Source: Chitinophaga fulva (GTDB lineage: Bacteria > Bacteroidota > Bacteroidia > Chitinophagales > Chitinophagaceae). Taken from it: a stretch of DNA of 64,000 nt. The translations under genes were made by a program, and so were the position numbers. The DNA lies in assembly GCF_012927205.1 (NCBI RefSeq), contig NZ_JABBGC010000001.1:3782810-3846809 (forward strand), in the 5' to 3' direction. The notes under the pieces were generated by a model. The model searched no databases and was not told the DNA's origin. It saw only the letters and a list, made by a program, of their open reading frames with translations. Positions 15,078 to 24,322 of the stretch are shown here, piece by piece (the first letter of the stretch is position 1; every line of letters starts with the position of its first letter).

Positions 15078-18005
15078 TCAGGCCACTTCTACTTTTTCCC
15101 GGGAGATGGCGATATCGGTAATCGCCTCGGAATAGAATACCGGCGGTACATGGCCAAGTGGCATCAGGCAGTCATCGGTTTCTTTATCCGGGTTTCTGGA
15201 CCAGCGTTGCCGCACCTTGGTTTTATCTACAAAATAAAGGGTGCCCAGCTTGTACCGGAAACCTTCTTCTTTATAAATGCTGCTCATTTCCACGATTACT
15301 TCCAGCTGATTTTCGTCATCTGTTTTGTGGTAGGTGTATACATATTTGCCTTCCGCGCCCTCCGTGAGTTTCCAGCCTTTTTGTTCCATGTGTTTATTGA
15401 GCAGCGTGCTTTCGAGGGCAATATCCTCAAAATCATGCACCAGCGTGGTATCGGCCTGCTGCGGTGGAATAGCTGCCACAGGCCTGTCCAGTTGCGGGAA
15501 TACGGCTTCAATGCCGTCTTCGGCAAAGCGCTGTTTCCATTGGGAGATCGCTTCGCTGCTGAGATACAGCGGATGCAGCACCCGGATGGAAGCGCCGGCC
15601 GGAATGGTGACCGGCTGGCCCTGGAGGTCAGTCAGACTGCTATTGCCGTGGCACTGGAAACCGGTGATCAGCTGGTCCTGCGCGTCATACAGGGCCCACA
15701 GTAACCGGGTGGCATATACGAACATGATCGGGTGATGCAGAAAACACTGTTGCCATTGTGCCGGTTCCCATTTGCGTTGCACTACCAGGAAGTGTTCGAG
15801 CCTGGCGGTTTGCAACTTCACGGTTTCGGTTATTGCTTTGCCCAGTTGTTTGATCCCTTCTTTTGTTTCGGCCGAAATGGCGACCGGAACGGATTTCAGC
15901 TTCCGTTGCCTGTTATTGATAACGGCAAGTTTGAACTGCTGGTCGATATATAAATGATAGATATCGCCTTTTACATCAAAAGGCAGGAGCATGTCTTTAA
16001 AGCCAAAGTCAGGGATGATACGGTCGCCCAGTTCATGCATGCTGATGCCCAGTTCGGCTGCAGCCTGCTGCATGCCGGCTAACGCGGCCGCCCCTACGTT
16101 GGATTTACGGACACGGTATTTGCGGGACAGGAACTCTACCGTACGCAGTGCCTGTTTGCTGCCATGCATGGCCAGTGCGGCCACGCCATGTTCGGCCATG
16201 CGCAGTCTTTTTTCACCGATCCACTGGTAAACAGCCTGTTCGAGGGTCCTGGCCAGCTGATCGTCGCCGGTAAGGCCAGCCAGTGCCAGCAGGTATTTCG
16301 CTTTAGCGTCGCCATTGCGCGATAGATACAGTTGGAAAAGCTGCATCGCGAAATCGCCGCTGCGGGTACGGTCTATCAATCGCAATAGCGGCCTGGCCTC
16401 CATATCGGTGACCATTTCTTTCACGCGCGACATACGGTAAAGGAGAAAACGCGTCATGTCCTGCGTGAGGGCGGTACCGTTGAGCAGGTATGCAGGTGGC
16501 AGTATACTGTCGTCCAGCCATTTTTCGAGCGGGCGGTTAAGTTTGTTTCTCTTTTTGGCAAAGGTCACCAACTGTTGTGCAGTGGTGGTATCGTCTTCAC
16601 CTTCAAAAGTATGGCCCAGTGTTTCCAGCATCAGGTCACGGGCGTCATCATTGATTTCCTGCTGAAGTGCCTGTTGCAACAGCCGTTTGGCTTCGGGTGT
16701 ATCGAGCCTGCAAAGTATCTGCGCGGCGGTAAGCCTTTGTTCTGCTTTCTTATGCTGTAGCAGTTCTCCGGCGCGTTCGAGTGCCTGCGGATGATCTGCC
16801 AGGATAACAGCAACGAGCGTACGTACGGATTTCAGTTTGTGCAGGGTGAAGTCCCAAAGTCTTTCGGCATACAATGATGCGTCCAGCTGTGTGAGCAGCG
16901 GGAAAATATATTTGGCTTCGTAATCGTTGTCAATGGCTTTGAGCAGCAAGGGAACTGCCTGATTGCCCAGTTCCTGCTGTACCAGCTGAAACACTTCCGG
17001 ATGCAGGTATTTCCTTTCGTCCAGGTGGGTGTCGAGATAGCGGAGCGCCTGTGGCCTCTCCTGGGAAAGTAACTGTCCCACTGCTATTACATCGGGTGCG
17101 GGCATCGTGGAGGCGCTTCCCATGGCCATCTGCTGCTGGCGGAATGCCTGGCTGGTCATACTGCTGTTGTATTCCTGCAGGTAGGCATAGGCGGCTTTCA
17201 ATAACAGCGGTTGATATTGCGTTGGTTGATATTGGGTCAGCAGATAATACCCACACAGTTGCGCAGTGTAGTCGGGCAGCGTGGCCAGATGGGCCACTGA
17301 TTTTTCTATCAGTGGCTGATATTTGTCGGTATTGATCTGTAGCAGTACCCGCGACAGTTCCACGTTGACAAAACCTTTGTCCGGTTGGGCGAGGACATAC
17401 TCGAGGTATTCCATTTCGCGTTCCGGATGTCCTTTGGACAGGAGCCGGAAAAAGAGGGAGTTCCATCCCTGTTCTTTCCAGGTACGGAGGTAGGCATCAA
17501 CAGTCTGCCATTCAGCGCTCTTGATCAGGTCCTGGAGGAACTTGCGCAGTGGTGTGAATTTCAGCGGCGTCAGGTCGAAGTTGTTACCGTCGCCGGAGTA
17601 GATGATCAGGATAGAACCAATGTCTTCAGTACTGCAGCCTCTCTGTTGCAGGTAGCTGGTAAAGTAACTGAAGCGCATGACGATGGCGGATGCGGAACCG
17701 GGTGTGTCCAGCATCGGCACTACTTGTTGAAGGAACCTGTCCCTGCACTGCTGCCAGACGAGGGGATCTGCGAGCAGTTGTAATACCAGCCGGTCATTGT
17801 CATCCCATTGGTCGGGCAGTTTCAGCAGCTGTACAAAGACGCCCATTTCGCGGGCGATCGTTGCATCGGTGCATACAGGTGGTTGAATGGTTTGTCCGGT
17901 AAGGAAAGCTACCCCATCCTGCAGCTGCGCATAATGGCCGCTGTCTTCATAAAGCTGTTGCTGTCGTTCGATAAAAGGTAGTATAGTTTCCTTAGTATAT
18001 GGCAT
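15078..18005 (-). CDS. DUF4132 (MolR/YehI-like) HEAT-repeat protein
   Basis: 975 aa, last gene of the six-gene operon. The N-terminal two thirds are alpha-helical; residues about 330-660 resemble HEAT-type repeats (PVLVPLLLKAID-like units and QRLTAAQILCRLDTPEAK). The C-terminal part (about 670-880) matches DUF4132: a DVKGDIYHLYIDQQ strand, KWEPAQWQQCFLHHPIM, ATRLLWALYD and an IRVLHPLYLSSE segment. DUF4132 proteins include E. coli YehI/MolR and are uncharacterised; they are often linked to WGR domains, absent here. It starts 18 bp after the vWA gene. A scaffold or substrate-recognition role for the MoxR-vWA pair is inference. Confidence 0.85.
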   Translation of the reverse strand: MPYTKETILPFIERQQQLYEDSGHYAQLQDGVAFLTGQTIQPPVCTDATIAREMGVFVQLLKLPDQWDDNDRLVLQLLADPLVWQQCRDRFLQQVVPMLDTPGSASAIVMRFSYFTSYLQQRGCSTEDIGSILIIYSGDGNNFDLTPLKFTPLRKFLQDLIKSAEWQTVDAYLRTWKEQGWNSLFFRLLSKGHPEREMEYLEYVLAQPDKGFVNVELSRVLLQINTDKYQPLIEKSVAHLATLPDYTAQLCGYYLLTQYQPTQYQPLLLKAAYAYLQEYNSSMTSQAFRQQQMAMGSASTMPAPDVIAVGQLLSQERPQALRYLDTHLDERKYLHPEVFQLVQQELGNQAVPLLLKAIDNDYEAKYIFPLLTQLDASLYAERLWDFTLHKLKSVRTLVAVILADHPQALERAGELLQHKKAEQRLTAAQILCRLDTPEAKRLLQQALQQEINDDARDLMLETLGHTFEGEDDTTTAQQLVTFAKKRNKLNRPLEKWLDDSILPPAYLLNGTALTQDMTRFLLYRMSRVKEMVTDMEARPLLRLIDRTRSGDFAMQLFQLYLSRNGDAKAKYLLALAGLTGDDQLARTLEQAVYQWIGEKRLRMAEHGVAALAMHGSKQALRTVEFLSRKYRVRKSNVGAAALAGMQQAAAELGISMHELGDRIIPDFGFKDMLLPFDVKGDIYHLYIDQQFKLAVINNRQRKLKSVPVAISAETKEGIKQLGKAITETVKLQTARLEHFLVVQRKWEPAQWQQCFLHHPIMFVYATRLLWALYDAQDQLITGFQCHGNSSLTDLQGQPVTIPAGASIRVLHPLYLSSEAISQWKQRFAEDGIEAVFPQLDRPVAAIPPQQADTTLVHDFEDIALESTLLNKHMEQKGWKLTEGAEGKYVYTYHKTDDENQLEVIVEMSSIYKEEGFRYKLGTLYFVDKTKVRQRWSRNPDKETDDCLMPLGHVPPVFYSEAITDIAISREKVEVA

Positions 18006-18023
18006 AAGGCTTAAATAGGTTCT

Positions 18024-19157
18024 TTATTTTTTCAGGACAATTTCCTCTCGGGCAGCCCATTGGGCGATGTCCTGTTTGCTCAGCGCCATGGCCATCATAT
18101 CCGGGAATTTGTCTGGTGTGCAGGCAAATACCGGGATACCAAGACCGGCAAGGAACTGTGCATTTTCATGATCATATGAGGGGGCGCCTTCATCATTGAG
18201 GGCCAGTAATACCACTACCTGGACGCCACTGGCGGCCAGGTCGGTAAAGCGTTTGCGCATGCCGGCTTCATCGCCGCCTTCAAACAGGTCGGTGATGACT
18301 ACCAGCACGGTATCTGCCGGTCTTGTGATCAGCTGCTGGCAATATTGCAGGGCGAGGTGAATATCGGTACCACCGCCCAGTTGTACGCCAAACAGCAGTT
18401 CCACAGGGTCCTGCAGTTCCTCCGTCAGATCGGCGACGGCGGTGTCAAAAACCACCATCTTCGTTTGTACGGCAGGGATAGAGGCCATCACCGCGCCGAA
18501 GATGCCGGAATACACTACAGAGGTGCCCATGGAGCCGCTCTGGTCCAGGCATAACACCACATCTTTCAGCGCCGACCTTTTACGGCCATATCCGATCAGT
18601 GTTTCCGGTATCACTGTTTTATACTGCGGTTGATAATGTTGTAAGTTTTTTCGGATGGTCAGGTCCCAGTTGATTTCCTGGTGACGGGGCCGCCGGTTGC
18701 GTATGCTCCTGTTCAAACTGCCGGTAATGGCCTGTTGCATGGGCTGCGACAGTTTTTTGAGCAGCTCGTCCACCACCTTTTTCACCACCTGTCTGGCGGT
18801 GTCTTTGGTTTTCTCCGGTATCACACGGCTGAGCGTCATCAGGGTGGCTACCAGATGTACATCGGGTTCCACGTTTTGCAGCATTTCCTTTTCCAGCAGC
18901 ATGGAGGTGAGGTCCAGTCGTTTGAGGGCGTCTTTTTGCATCACCTGTACTACGGAAGAAGGGAAATAGCTGCGGATATCGCCCAGCCAACGGCTGACAT
19001 TGGGCGATGATGCACCCAGTCCGCCTTTGCGGTTGCTGTCGTAAAGGGCTTCCAGCGTTTTGTCTACCTGAAGGTCGTTTTTGTTGAGGGTAAAACCTGT
19101 ACCGTCATTGTTATCGCCTCCCAGGATCAGCCGCCACCGTCGTATGTTTTCTTCCAT
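18024..19157 (-). CDS. vWA-domain protein (YehP-like) of the MoxR operon
   Basis: 377 aa, close to the length of E. coli YehP. The helical N-terminal ~195 residues precede a C-terminal vWA domain with an intact MIDAS: DQSGS (Asp205, Ser207, Ser209), Thr264-Asp265 in GGGTD, and Asp290 in VITDLFEGG. No signal peptide or membrane helix is present, so it acts in the cytoplasm. vWA proteins encoded beside MoxR ATPases typically act with them in remodelling or metal-insertion complexes. Its ATG shares one base with the stop of the DUF5682 gene (TAATG), indicating translational coupling and matched production. Confidence 0.92.
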   Translation of the reverse strand: MEENIRRWRLILGGDNNDGTGFTLNKNDLQVDKTLEALYDSNRKGGLGASSPNVSRWLGDIRSYFPSSVVQVMQKDALKRLDLTSMLLEKEMLQNVEPDVHLVATLMTLSRVIPEKTKDTARQVVKKVVDELLKKLSQPMQQAITGSLNRSIRNRRPRHQEINWDLTIRKNLQHYQPQYKTVIPETLIGYGRKRSALKDVVLCLDQSGSMGTSVVYSGIFGAVMASIPAVQTKMVVFDTAVADLTEELQDPVELLFGVQLGGGTDIHLALQYCQQLITRPADTVLVVITDLFEGGDEAGMRKRFTDLAASGVQVVVLLALNDEGAPSYDHENAQFLAGLGIPVFACTPDKFPDMMAMALSKQDIAQWAAREEIVLKK

Positions 19158-21532
19158 TATTCTGCCTGGTTTTCAGGGTGAAAAAATCCTAACATCCGCA
19201 TCACCACCGGGATGCCGAGTGCCGCCCGCATATCGTCTATGCCGCTGGCCACGGTGGTTTGCACCGGACCATTGCTGGTACCTGTTCTCACTTTTTCCCC
19301 CAGTTTTTTCCTTTCCGGGGCGGTAAAGTTAGAAAAGGTGCGGCGTAATAATGGCAATATCTGCATGAAAATATCATTTTCCAACTGTCCTACCCAGCTG
19401 CACACCATATTCCAGAGGGTATCGTCGAGCAGCAGGAGGGTGCCGCTACCTTTGAGGAACCCTTCCAGCCAGGCTGCTGCTACGGCTGGTGCGTTGGCTA
19501 CGGACATGGCTATGCTGAAGCGGCTGAAAAGAGTTTCGCTGTCCAGTATTTTAAAGTCAAACAGGAGGCGGGAGGCATAGCCGGCTATCACCGGGGCCGA
19601 CTGACTATTGGCGGAAATAGCCTGCAAAGTGCCTGTCCACGCAGTGGTCAGGTCCGGATGCTGCAACAGGTTGATGGCATCGTTCATGGCCTGAAACTGC
19701 TGCAGGAGTTCCAGCGCGGCATCTTCTCCGACGGCGGTACAGGCGGCAGGTAGACTGATACATACCCGGCTGATCATGCTTTCCACGATGTTCATCACGA
19801 GGTCTGCATCTGTTTTGCGCACGTTGCCATAGCGGGTGATGTTCACCAGCGAAGGCACCACTTCCAGCAGTTGCAGTACGTCGCCGGCGGCAGCGGCGAG
19901 GTTGTTGATACGAAGTATCAGTGCGTCCACCACTTTGGGTAGTTCTGCCGGCAGGGCGGATTCCAGCATCTGGCAAACTTCCCGGAGGGTAGCTGTTTTG
20001 CCGGATACGTCCAGGATGTATTGGGTCACGGCTTCCAGGACGGTATTGCCCCAGCTGCCTTTTTCAATGATGTCTACAGAAAATGAGGGGTCCCATTGCA
20101 GGCGCCATTGTTCCTTAAAGGTGCCTTTGCCGGAAGTCTCCTGACGATCACCCCAGCGGATGCCCAGCAGTTCCAGCCTATGCAGGAAGATGCTGCGCTC
20201 CAGGTCCGTGTCTTTACGGAGGTCCAGTACATAATCTTTAAAGTCCGCCGTTTGCGGCAGCCGCAGTTTTTTCTGCAGCCGCTCAATATCGGCTTGCAGC
20301 GGCGGTTTGGGAATATCTGAAGGTACCTGCCCGATGCGGTTGCTTACGATCAGCTCATCCCGTATCAGCTGCATCAGCACCTCTTCGCCGTTGCATAAGA
20401 TGCTGAGGGTGGCTTCGTTGAGCTCTTCGAGGCCGGGGCGGGAATACTGCCGCAGGGATGCCAGCGCATTGGCCAGCCGCACTGCTTCCAGCACGTGTGC
20501 CACGGAAGTGTCTTTCTGCTGTTCGCGGAATAGTTTGGCTACCAGCGCCATCCAGCGGGTGCCGTCATCGGCGGGGTGGTCCCAGACATGCTGGTACCAT
20601 CCGGGCGAGGGCACACCGGCGCCATAACCGCTTTCGTAACTCAAACGGCTATACGTCCATGGTATCCAGGTACAATCTATTTTAACTTTAGGCAGCCCTT
20701 TCAACAGATCGTTGTCTGTTTTCTGGGTGGGCATGTTTTTAAGGGCGGGCGCATGCCAGGCGCCGCATATCACCGCTATGCGGGTGAACATTTCCTTCTC
20801 CGCCTGACGGATCATTTTACGCATCCAGGCTTCCCGCAGTTGTTCCATGCGGCTGTCGCGGGAGGGCAGTTCCTCACGCAAGGCTTCCATGGCGTCGCTC
20901 ACGGCGTCGAATACCTGATCATCTTCCTGCCGGTATTCAAACATATGCTCCCACCATCTTTCACCATCGTCATGCCCTGCGGCTTGTGCGAGGTAGGCGA
21001 TAGGATCGTGCCGGAAAGTGGCCTGCGTTAGCAGTTGGGCCGGAAGATCTTCATCCTCCTCGTCAGATACGGCCACGAGGTCGCCGGTTTCTTCAGGCAG
21101 GGGAGTAGCTTTGGCGGCGGACAGTTCCGGCACAGGGCCATCTGTTTCGATGGGGTGCTCTGCTGCTTCCTGTTGCCGGAGCGCTGCTTCAGCGGCGGCC
21201 CGCTTTTCCTTCTCGATGGCAAATACATGTGTCAGCGGCAGGTCCATAAACCGCACGGGGATATGCTGCCGTTGCGCATAACCGAGCGCCTGCCATTCGG
21301 GAGAGTATTCGGCGAACGGATAAAAGCAGGAGTGCTGCGGGTTATCGGGCTGGTACACCAGTATGGCCACTGGTGGTTTCAACGCTTCATGGCTGGCCCA
21401 CGGAAGGATGCTATCAGCTTCCGGCGGGCCTTCCACCAGCACAATATCGGGTTGCAGTGCCTCCAGGAAATTTTTGACGTTCCTGGCGGAGCCGGGCCCA
21501 TGGTGCCGGATTCCTAGTATATGAACAGACAT
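19157..21532 (-). CDS. DUF5682 protein (YehM-like, TraB/ChaN-type fold)
   Basis: 791 aa cytoplasmic protein. The N-terminus carries HILGIRHHGPGSA (4-16), IVLVEGPPEAD (30-40), FMDLP (95-99) and GAWHAPAL (257-264). The spaced His/Glu/Asp/His motifs resemble the metal-dependent TraB/EreA/ChaN-like superfamily, so a hydrolase-like active site is possible but inferred. Residues about 105-170 form a charged, low-complexity linker (SDEEDEDLPAQ). The C-terminal ~450 residues are helical. It starts 15 bp after the MoxR gene and ends overlapping the vWA start by one base. E. coli YehM is a similarly sized homologue (recalled). Confidence 0.85.
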   Translation of the reverse strand: MSVHILGIRHHGPGSARNVKNFLEALQPDIVLVEGPPEADSILPWASHEALKPPVAILVYQPDNPQHSCFYPFAEYSPEWQALGYAQRQHIPVRFMDLPLTHVFAIEKEKRAAAEAALRQQEAAEHPIETDGPVPELSAAKATPLPEETGDLVAVSDEEDEDLPAQLLTQATFRHDPIAYLAQAAGHDDGERWWEHMFEYRQEDDQVFDAVSDAMEALREELPSRDSRMEQLREAWMRKMIRQAEKEMFTRIAVICGAWHAPALKNMPTQKTDNDLLKGLPKVKIDCTWIPWTYSRLSYESGYGAGVPSPGWYQHVWDHPADDGTRWMALVAKLFREQQKDTSVAHVLEAVRLANALASLRQYSRPGLEELNEATLSILCNGEEVLMQLIRDELIVSNRIGQVPSDIPKPPLQADIERLQKKLRLPQTADFKDYVLDLRKDTDLERSIFLHRLELLGIRWGDRQETSGKGTFKEQWRLQWDPSFSVDIIEKGSWGNTVLEAVTQYILDVSGKTATLREVCQMLESALPAELPKVVDALILRINNLAAAAGDVLQLLEVVPSLVNITRYGNVRKTDADLVMNIVESMISRVCISLPAACTAVGEDAALELLQQFQAMNDAINLLQHPDLTTAWTGTLQAISANSQSAPVIAGYASRLLFDFKILDSETLFSRFSIAMSVANAPAVAAAWLEGFLKGSGTLLLLDDTLWNMVCSWVGQLENDIFMQILPLLRRTFSNFTAPERKKLGEKVRTGTSNGPVQTTVASGIDDMRAALGIPVVMRMLGFFHPENQAE

Positions 21533-21547
21533 GATTACATGGTTAGG

Positions 21548-22627
21548 TTATTGCAAATCGCGGCAGGCACGGTATACATCTTTCCACTCATCGCGGGTTT
21601 TGACAACGGTTTCCAGGTATTCCTGCCATACCAGTTTGTCCTGCACCGGGTCTTTCACCACTGCGCCGATGATGCCGGCGGCAAGATCGGCTGCTGTCAG
21701 CCGGCCGTCGCCGAAATAGGCGGCGAGGGTCAGGCCGCTGTTCACAACAGAAATGGCTTCTGCGGTGCTGAGGGTGCCTCCGGGTGATTTGATTTTGGTT
21801 TTGCCGTCTTCTGTAACGCCGTTGCGCAGTTCGCGGAAGATGGTCACGATGCGGCGTATTTCTTCCAGCGCCGGTTTTTCTGCCGGCAGCTCCATTACTT
21901 TCTCAAAGCTCTCCACTCTTCTTTTTACGATATCGATCTCTTCTTCCATGGTGCCGGGCACGGGCAGTATCACCGTGTTGAAACGGCGTTTCAGCGCGCT
22001 GGAGAGTTCATTAACGCCTTTGTCGCGGTTGTTGGCGGTGGCAATCACGTTAAAACCTTTGGCTGCTTGCACTTCGCTATTCAGTTCCGGAATAGGGAGT
22101 GTTTTTTCAGAAAGGATGGTGATCAGTGTGTCCTGTACGTCTGCACCGATACGGGTCAGCTCTTCAATACGGGCGATTTTGCCTTCCTGCATGGCGCGCA
22201 TCACAGGTGTTTCCACCAGTGCTTGACGGGAAGGGCCTTCAGCCAGCAGGCGGGCATAGTTCCAGCCGTAACGGATGCTCTCTTCGCTGGTGCCGGCGGT
22301 GCCTTGCACGATACGGGTGGAATCGCCGCTGACAGCAGCAGCCAGATGCTCGCTCACCCAGCTTTTAGCGGTGCCGGGCAGGCCGTACAGCAACAGGGCG
22401 CGGTCTGTGGCCAGGGTGGCCACAGCGATCTCCATCAGCCTCTTACTGCCGATGTACTTAGGACTCACCTCAAATCCGTTTTTCAGTTTGCCGCCGATCA
22501 GGTAGGTGACTACGGTTTGTGGCGACAACAGCCAGTTGTGTGGCCGTTTGCCGCTGTCCTGCTTTTTCAGCTCTTCCAGTTCGGTGGCGTACAATGCCTC
22601 TGCGTGTTGGCGTAAGGTGTCAGACAT
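21548..22627 (-). CDS. MoxR-type AAA+ ATPase (YehL-like)
   Basis: 359 aa. Walker A is GLPGTAKS (82-89, Lys88). The Walker B position reads IARIEEL (151-157), with Glu155-Glu156 where most MoxR proteins have Asp-Glu. Sensor 1 is in VIATANNRDKG (Asn199 or Asn200), and Arg214/Arg215 in SALKRRFN is the likely arginine finger. MoxR ATPases form hexamers and remodel partner proteins, usually with a vWA protein, encoded here two genes downstream. Gaps to neighbours are 13 and 15 bp. ATP binding looks intact; the altered Walker B may change metal coordination. Confidence 0.92.
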   Translation of the reverse strand: MSDTLRQHAEALYATELEELKKQDSGKRPHNWLLSPQTVVTYLIGGKLKNGFEVSPKYIGSKRLMEIAVATLATDRALLLYGLPGTAKSWVSEHLAAAVSGDSTRIVQGTAGTSEESIRYGWNYARLLAEGPSRQALVETPVMRAMQEGKIARIEELTRIGADVQDTLITILSEKTLPIPELNSEVQAAKGFNVIATANNRDKGVNELSSALKRRFNTVILPVPGTMEEEIDIVKRRVESFEKVMELPAEKPALEEIRRIVTIFRELRNGVTEDGKTKIKSPGGTLSTAEAISVVNSGLTLAAYFGDGRLTAADLAAGIIGAVVKDPVQDKLVWQEYLETVVKTRDEWKDVYRACRDLQ

Positions 22628-22640
22628 GGTATATAATGAT

Positions 22641-24110
22641 TTAGCTGTTTTTTGTGAATGATTGTTGTATAAATGTTTTGATCTGTAATAGTCCTACCAG
22701 GTGCATGGAAATAGATTTCCAGTAAGTCTGGTAATTTTCGTTCTCGGTGGAAATCCCGTCCAGCGCGGATTTCACGGAAGAGGGGATGAGCGTGATAAAA
22801 TCGCCCATGGTGCGCTGTGAATAGGTGTAAGGATTTTTAGCGCAGAACCGGAATATCTTCATGGCCAGTTCTTCGCTCCATATCTGTTGCAGTTGCCCTA
22901 CATAGTTCATCACCAGGCTGCTGTGGGCATCAAAGTGTTGCAGGATATAGGTGTCCTGCTGATCGGACGGTAACAATGGCAACAGCGTCATATGGAAGGT
23001 ATCACTGTGCTGCACGAACGAAAGGGCGCGTTTTTCATCGGCAAACCAGCTGATAGCCTGTGCCAGCGCCGGTGCGAAGGGTTTGAGCGCTTTCTCGTGG
23101 TGGAAGAAGTCCACTACGTCTTCAAATGAAGCCTTAAAATGTTCTTCCCACATTCTTGGATGCACCAGCGCCACCAGTTGTGACAGGATGTATTCATCGT
23201 CCGAAACGCGCGCGTTGTTGCTGAGCTTATCGATGCCGGTTTTGAATATCTCTGCATCCGGTGGGATGGACGGCGTTACCGTTATTTTTCCTTTATGGTC
23301 TATGTTGATGGAACTTTCCAGCAGCTGCCAGTATTGTTCATGCAGACTGCTGCCGGGAATTTTTTTCAGCAAGGTGAGGGCTGCTTCTTTTACCTGTTTG
23401 CTTTTTTCCTGTAGCAGTGATTCCAGCCATGGTGCGTCGTTCATGCTGATGCCGGTGGAGAGGGCGCTGAGCAGTTCTGCTTTTACCGCGGCGCTTTCCT
23501 GTGGCCAGGTGGCTTGCAGCAGGGTGCGTGCTTCAGCCGGTTGAGTTCCGCGGATGCGGGAGAGTGCTTCCAGTCGCTGTGCCGTGGTGCCGTTCTCCCA
23601 CATCTCTTCGGTGGAGTCTACGGCTACGGAGAAGTTCCATTCCCGGTTGAACTGGGCCAGCCATTCGCCGCGTTTGCCGCAGCAGGCTGCCGCCAGGTTA
23701 CGCAGGGATTTATGGCGACTGGCGCTTTCCAATATGCGCGGCAGGTATTCGGGCGGAAGCACCTGGTTGTTGCGCATGCACAGCTCCAGCCAGAGGTGGA
23801 GCAGCGGAATATTTTCGCTGTCAAGTGTATGGTGGAGGGCCTGGATGGCGGTAGCGCTGCAATAGGGTTTTGTTTCCGGCGCGCATACCGTCATGGTGGA
23901 TGGCCCGCCCGCCACGGCCATAGCGCCGCTTTGGCGGTAGTTGAAAACCAGGGACGCCAGTTGAAGGAACTGTTCTTCCCGGTCTGTTCCCGGAGCGGCT
24001 AACACCGTTCCCGCTGCTGCCTGCAAAGGGGCGGGGAGGCCGCCGGTATCCAGCTGCTTTTTGGAGGTGCCCAATAAGGCTATATTAATAATGTCGTTCC
24101 AGGACTGCAT
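22641..24110 (-). CDS. DUF5691 helical protein of the MoxR-vWA operon
   Basis: 489 aa with no signal peptide or membrane helix. The start MQSWNDIINIALLGTSKK is typical of DUF5691 proteins, which are regularly encoded between SWIM and MoxR genes (recalled neighbourhood). The rest is a run of amphipathic helices resembling HEAT-like repeats, including AVKAELLSALSTG and VKEAALTLLKKIPG. No catalytic motif is visible, so a scaffold or adaptor role is likely. It starts 212 bp after the SWIM gene, across a tandem repeat, and is followed by the ATPase gene after 13 bp. Confidence 0.82.
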   Translation of the reverse strand: MQSWNDIINIALLGTSKKQLDTGGLPAPLQAAAGTVLAAPGTDREEQFLQLASLVFNYRQSGAMAVAGGPSTMTVCAPETKPYCSATAIQALHHTLDSENIPLLHLWLELCMRNNQVLPPEYLPRILESASRHKSLRNLAAACCGKRGEWLAQFNREWNFSVAVDSTEEMWENGTTAQRLEALSRIRGTQPAEARTLLQATWPQESAAVKAELLSALSTGISMNDAPWLESLLQEKSKQVKEAALTLLKKIPGSSLHEQYWQLLESSINIDHKGKITVTPSIPPDAEIFKTGIDKLSNNARVSDDEYILSQLVALVHPRMWEEHFKASFEDVVDFFHHEKALKPFAPALAQAISWFADEKRALSFVQHSDTFHMTLLPLLPSDQQDTYILQHFDAHSSLVMNYVGQLQQIWSEELAMKIFRFCAKNPYTYSQRTMGDFITLIPSSVKSALDGISTENENYQTYWKSISMHLVGLLQIKTFIQQSFTKNS

Positions 24111-24137
24111 CGTCGTTTGCTTAAAAGTTGTTCATGG

Positions 24138-24309
24138 GCCGGGTTGTCTTAAAGTTTTTCTTTAGGCAGATCGCCGGGCCTTTAGCGGCAGGTGTTCTTT
24201 AAAGTCGGATCGCCTGCTGTTGTGCCGGGTTGTCTTAAAGTTTTTCTTTAGGTAGATGGCTGGGCCTTTTGTCCGCATCTGTACTTTATAACCGGCACGC
24301 CTATACCGG
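24138..24309. repeat. Two tandem 86-bp units inside the MoxR operon
   Basis: Unit 1 is 24138-24223 and unit 2 is 24224-24309. Their first 46 bp differ at three positions (GCCGGGTTGTCTTAAAGT... at 24138 and 24224); the remaining 40 bp are about 60% alike, with a shared TGT.CTTTA.A..CGG..CGCCT core. The array fills most of the only large gap in the operon, between the SWIM and DUF5691 genes. No coding frame is convincing across it. Confidence 0.75.
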
Positions 24310-24322
24310 TATTTGTTACGGG

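Noticed and set aside
24138..24309. Possible two-repeat CRISPR
   Set aside because: The similar part is 46 bp, only two copies, the remaining 40 bp are also homologous rather than unique spacers, and no cas genes are nearby.
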